Shown one piece after another: positions 26,219 through 29,164 of a DNA stretch of 29,164 nucleotides (positions within the stretch are counted from its first letter, which is position 1; each line of letters opens with the position of its first letter). Below the pieces are notes generated by a model. The model saw only the letters and a program-made list of their open reading frames with translations. It was not told where the DNA came from and searched no databases. Source of the stretch: Deltaproteobacteria bacterium (GTDB taxonomy: Bacteria; Desulfobacterota; Desulfobacteria; Desulfobacterales; JAFDDL01); the NCBI GenBank assembly GCA_019310865.1, contig JAFDDL010000016.1, positions 1-29,164 on the forward strand, given 5' to 3'. A program made the position numbers and the translations under genes.

Positions 26219-27430
26219 CTACTCGCTTTTAAAACCATATGCCCGTGCCAGCATTGCCATGGGGTGGATCACATCAATGTCGGCCAGGGCTGAATTCAAA
26301 TAGGAGCGGCAAGAGGGACATTGGGTAACGACCGTCTTCACGCCGGTGTTTTGAATATCTTCGATCTTCGGATTTCGAATGGTTTCAGATAACGACTTAA
26401 ACTCAGTAAAAAAAGTCCCGCCGGCCCCGCAGCATTTCTCCGGTTCTTCCATTTCCACCATCCGGGCGTTTGGAATTTTCAGCAATATTTTCCGGGGGGC
26501 ATCGTTGAGGCCGGGTGTCCAGGCGCCGTGGCACGGAATATGATAGGTGAACGGCGCAATGGGTTCAGTTGGGTCGGTGGTAAGGCCAACTTCCACCAGG
26601 TAATCGGTCACCTCTTTTATTTTGGCGGAAACAGCCGTTGCCTTTTCGTACAGTGAATCGTCCCGGGGAAAGAGTTTCGATAATTTTTCCTTCAGGGTCA
26701 TACCACAGGAGGTGCAGTCTGTCAGAATAACATCCGATTCAATCGCCGCCAGAATGTTCAGATTGCTTTCCATCATTTGCCTGGCCGTTTTGATGTCACC
26801 TTCTGCCAGGGCGGGGATACCGCAGCAGACAAGACCGTCCGGGACCGTGACCGTAATTCCGTTTTGGGCCAAGACCTTCATAACGGCATCACCGGTATCC
26901 GGATAAAGGGTGTTGGTGGCACAGCCGACGAAATAGACCGCTTTGGCCCTGACTTCTCCGGTGGGTTCATAGGTGCCGGCATAACGATCTTCAAAGGCTT
27001 TTTTCGATGATGTCGGAATCTCTTTCGGTATTATCCCCGCTGTTCTGGCAAGGCCTTCCAGTTTTCGCATAGCACCTGTCACGCCCCGTTTTTCCATAAA
27101 CCGCTTGAGCAAGATGCGTTTGGGCAGTTGCATGCGTTTTCCGCCATATAACCGATAACGGGCGGCGATGACAATCTCGTCGACCGGTATGCTCGCCGGA
27201 CAGGTTTGCGTACAATTCGAACACAGCAGGCACCGGTTTATAATCTCATGAACGCGTTTGGACTGCGGCAATGTGTTGTTCAGCAACGATTCTCTGATCA
27301 CCATCATCCGGGATCGGGCAACATGGGTTTCCAGAAGGTCGGCCAGGTAGACGGGACAGGTGGCCTCACAGAAAGCGCAGTGAGAGCATTTATCCATCCA
27401 TTCCGTGTAGGTTTTCAAATCGCCCAACAT
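26219..27430 (-). CDS. GlcF/LutA-like Fe-S protein with CCG domains
   Basis: This 403-residue protein is the electron-accepting partner of a GlcD-type oxidase. Two [4Fe-4S] motifs are at the N-terminus (C15, C18, C21, C25 and C67, C70, C73, C77). Two CCG (heterodisulfide-reductase D-type) modules follow: GCATNTLYP...VCCGIPAL...CTSCGMTLKE, then PCHGAW...EKCCGAGGTFF...CPSCRSYLN. The start is the ATG at 27430, 2 bp after the GlcD-like stop; a TTG two codons earlier overlaps that stop. Together with its neighbour it should oxidise a 2-hydroxyacid and hand electrons to a membrane quinone or another Fe-S carrier. It lies 55 bp before the FrhB-like gene. Confidence 0.92.
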   Translation of the reverse strand: MLGDLKTYTEWMDKCSHCAFCEATCPVYLADLLETHVARSRMMVIRESLLNNTLPQSKRVHEIINRCLLCSNCTQTCPASIPVDEIVIAARYRLYGGKRMQLPKRILLKRFMEKRGVTGAMRKLEGLARTAGIIPKEIPTSSKKAFEDRYAGTYEPTGEVRAKAVYFVGCATNTLYPDTGDAVMKVLAQNGITVTVPDGLVCCGIPALAEGDIKTARQMMESNLNILAAIESDVILTDCTSCGMTLKEKLSKLFPRDDSLYEKATAVSAKIKEVTDYLVEVGLTTDPTEPIAPFTYHIPCHGAWTPGLNDAPRKILLKIPNARMVEMEEPEKCCGAGGTFFTEFKSLSETIRNPKIEDIQNTGVKTVVTQCPSCRSYLNSALADIDVIHPMAMLARAYGFKSE

Positions 27431-27432
27431 CG

Positions 27433-28818
27433 TCAATCACCCTGGACCCATATCTTGCCGGGATTCATGATACCCGCCGGATCAATCGTATTCTTAATCG
27501 CCTTAAGCAGCGCCACCTGCCGCTCCCCGAGCTCATCTTCTAGAAACGACGCTTTATGTAACCCAATGCCATGCTCACCGGAAATGCTGCCCCCGAGTCT
27601 CAAACCGGTATGAACGATTTCCCTGACGGCGGTCATGGCCTTTTGATACGTTGCCTCGTCGGTATCCGACATCAGGATAACGGGATGAACATTGCCGTCG
27701 CCGGCATGACCGGCAAATCCGATCATCAGGCCTATTTTGGCCGATAGATCTACCATGGCGCGAATAAACTCCGGAAAACGATCCCGCGGCACCGTGACAT
27801 CTTCGTTAATCACTTTTTTCATAACAGAAACCATCAGGGGATATAGCATCGAGCGTGCTTTCCAATAACTGTCCGCTTCTTTTTTGCCTGCAGCGACCCT
27901 GACGTCGATTGCCTTGAGGTGTGTGCAAACCGCTTCGACCCTCTTGGATTCTTCTGCAATTTGAACTTCCAAACCATCCAGCTTGATAAACAGGAAAGCG
28001 CCGCCCTCGGTGGATAGCGGCGGGGTCAGGTACTCGTTGATAAAACCGATTGCCGCCTGGGGGACATATTCGAGCATGGCGGGAACAATTCCGGCGGCGA
28101 TGATGGCGGATACCAGATCCGATGCCTGCTCCGGTGTTTCGCAGGTGACGATGATGGTTTGATCGGCCGGTGGTTTCGGCAACAACCGTGTGGTAACTTT
28201 GGTAATAACCCCCAGGGTCCCTTCCGATCCGGTCAACAGATGGGTCAGATCGTATCCCACAGCCTGCTTGACACAGGACCCGCCTGTATTGATGATGGAA
28301 CCATCGGGCAAAACAACTTCGAGTCCCAAAACATAGTTGGAAGTCGTTCCGTATTTCACGCCATGGGGCCCGCCGGCCCGGGTGGCCACGTTTCCGCCAA
28401 GGGTGCAGACGGTCATACTCTGGGGATCCGGCGGGTAAAAGAGATTCTGCTTTTCAACCGCCCGGTGATACCGCGACACCACGACGCCGCATTCCGCCTT
28501 ACCCGTCAGGTTTCCCGGGTTGATCTCAATAATTTTGTTCATTCGCTTTGTATCCAGCACGATGCCACCCTGGACGGGTGTACATCCGCCGGACAGCCCG
28601 CTGCCCGCTCCCCGAGGTGTTACCGGTATTCGGTTATTATATGCATAGGTTACCACCGTGGCGACATCGTCGGTGGTATTCGGCAAAACAATGGCCTCCG
28701 GCTTTCCCCTTGCATAATCATGGATTGCATCCGATTCGTACGCCATGAGATCCGCCGGATCCGTTTTAACCATGGCCTTTCCGACCAATCTTGCAAGATC
28801 TTTTTCTAATCCTTTCAT
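27433..28818 (-). CDS. GlcD-like FAD-linked 2-hydroxyacid dehydrogenase
   Basis: This 461-residue enzyme oxidises a D-2-hydroxyacid (lactate, glycolate or an aryl-lactate type) to the 2-oxoacid. The FAD-binding domain (PCMH type) occupies about residues 35-215, with PRGAGSGLSGGCTP, CTLGGNVATRAGGPHGVKYG and LTGSEGTLGVIT; the C-terminal cap carries the GFAGHAGDGNVHP and SGEHGIG motifs of this family. The length matches GlcD and bacterial D-lactate dehydrogenases. The ATG at 28818 is preferred over the TTG just before it; GAGGA lies close upstream. It overlaps or abuts the GlcF-like gene and starts 13 bp after the IclR gene, so it is the first enzyme gene of the operon. Confidence 0.94.
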   Translation of the reverse strand: MKGLEKDLARLVGKAMVKTDPADLMAYESDAIHDYARGKPEAIVLPNTTDDVATVVTYAYNNRIPVTPRGAGSGLSGGCTPVQGGIVLDTKRMNKIIEINPGNLTGKAECGVVVSRYHRAVEKQNLFYPPDPQSMTVCTLGGNVATRAGGPHGVKYGTTSNYVLGLEVVLPDGSIINTGGSCVKQAVGYDLTHLLTGSEGTLGVITKVTTRLLPKPPADQTIIVTCETPEQASDLVSAIIAAGIVPAMLEYVPQAAIGFINEYLTPPLSTEGGAFLFIKLDGLEVQIAEESKRVEAVCTHLKAIDVRVAAGKKEADSYWKARSMLYPLMVSVMKKVINEDVTVPRDRFPEFIRAMVDLSAKIGLMIGFAGHAGDGNVHPVILMSDTDEATYQKAMTAVREIVHTGLRLGGSISGEHGIGLHKASFLEDELGERQVALLKAIKNTIDPAGIMNPGKIWVQGD

Positions 28819-28831
28819 CAATTCCTCACAT

Positions 28832-29164
28832 TTACACTGCTTGCGCTTGCATCGCTTCGGGGCGATATCCCATCCGGCGGGATATTTCTATGCCGGTCTG
28901 AATCAGATTGGCCACAACCTCGGGCAGCAGTTTATTGACCAGGATGTCGGGGGTTCCGGACAAACTGATCGCCCCCATCGCTTTGCCCGTAAAATCAAAT
29001 ATGGGCACGGCAATACATCCAATGCCCATAATCAACTCGCCCCTCTCGGTGGCATACCCGTTCTCCTGTGCCTCCTTAAGACACTGACGCAATGTGTGCT
29101 TATCGGCAATGGTGTTGGGATTAATTGGGATCAGGGGTATTTTATCAAGATAATCTTCGATTTG
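28832..29164 (-). CDS. IclR family transcriptional regulator, C-terminal part (runs off window)
   Basis: The last 110 residues of an IclR effector-binding domain are visible; the frame stays open to the window edge, so the helix-turn-helix and start are outside. Recognisable features are ENGYATERGELIMGIGCIAVP, FDFTGKAMGAISLSG and the amphipathic C-terminal helix. IclR proteins usually bind aromatic or carboxylic-acid effectors and control adjacent catabolic genes, so this protein probably regulates the operon it heads, 13 bp before the GlcD-like gene. Confidence 0.9.
   Translation of the reverse strand, partial: QIEDYLDKIPLIPINPNTIADKHTLRQCLKEAQENGYATERGELIMGIGCIAVPIFDFTGKAMGAISLSGTPDILVNKLLPEVVANLIQTGIEISRRMGYRPEAMQAQAV

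Noticed and set aside
27433..28818. a classical glycolate oxidase glcDEF operon
   Set aside because: No glcE-like gene is present and the neighbours are iorAB, FrhB-like and LarA-like genes, so glycolate is not the favoured substrate.

Overview
The window looks like a chromosomal stretch of an anaerobic, probably sulfate-reducing or related, Desulfobacterota (deltaproteobacterial) genome. This is an inference from gene content: an indolepyruvate:ferredoxin oxidoreductase, a CCG-domain (Hdr/GlcF-like) Fe-S protein, an FrhB-like flavo-Fe-S protein, a LarA-like protein and a 4-hydroxybutyryl-CoA dehydratase-family flavo-Fe-S enzyme. No rRNA, tRNA or CRISPR array was seen. Almost every gene lies on the minus strand, so transcription runs right to left. 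The one clear plus-strand gene is a secreted metallophosphoesterase near 18.5-20.5 kb.

Left edge (1-180): a short stretch resembles the 3' end of a group II intron (domain V 3' strand plus a small domain VI-like hairpin). It is followed by a ribosome binding site and lipoprotein signal peptide whose body is missing; the reading frame runs antisense into the tail of the next gene.

Left block (about 0.2-18.2 kb, minus strand), in transcription order: CaiC-like acyl-CoA ligase, MalT/LAL-type LuxR regulator, a frameshifted GPH-family sugar/cation symporter, amidase, S9 serine peptidase, M1 aminopeptidase (pepN type), TonB-dependent receptor and a metal-dependent amidohydrolase. A 4-hydroxybutyryl-CoA dehydratase-family enzyme follows after a 307-bp gap. 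Most of these genes are close-packed. I read the set as one uptake-and-hydrolysis locus for an unknown peptide- or amide-containing substrate: outer-membrane import, peptidase and amidase cleavage, inner-membrane transport, CoA activation and acyl-CoA conversion, under an ATP-dependent regulator. Two copies of a palindromic miniature element, a 185-bp form and a 55-bp form apparently derived by internal deletion, sit in the two largest gaps inside the block.

Middle (18.2-20.6 kb): a divergent promoter region with a sigma70-like promoter drives a secreted metallophosphoesterase that ends in two nearly identical Kre9/KNH-type beta domains, a recent in-frame tandem duplication.

Right block (20.6-29.2 kb, minus strand): a tightly packed operon of IclR regulator (cut by the window edge), GlcD-like FAD oxidase, GlcF-like CCG protein, FrhB-like protein, iorA, iorB, LarA-family protein and a small SAM methyltransferase. 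The enzymes line up as a pathway: a nickel-pincer LarA homologue interconverts 2-hydroxyacid stereoisomers, GlcD/GlcF oxidise one isomer to a 2-oxoacid, IorAB oxidatively decarboxylates it to an acyl-CoA, and the FrhB-like protein may link the electron carriers. This co-operonic racemase-oxidase-oxoacid oxidoreductase arrangement is the most attractive candidate for an undescribed system here.
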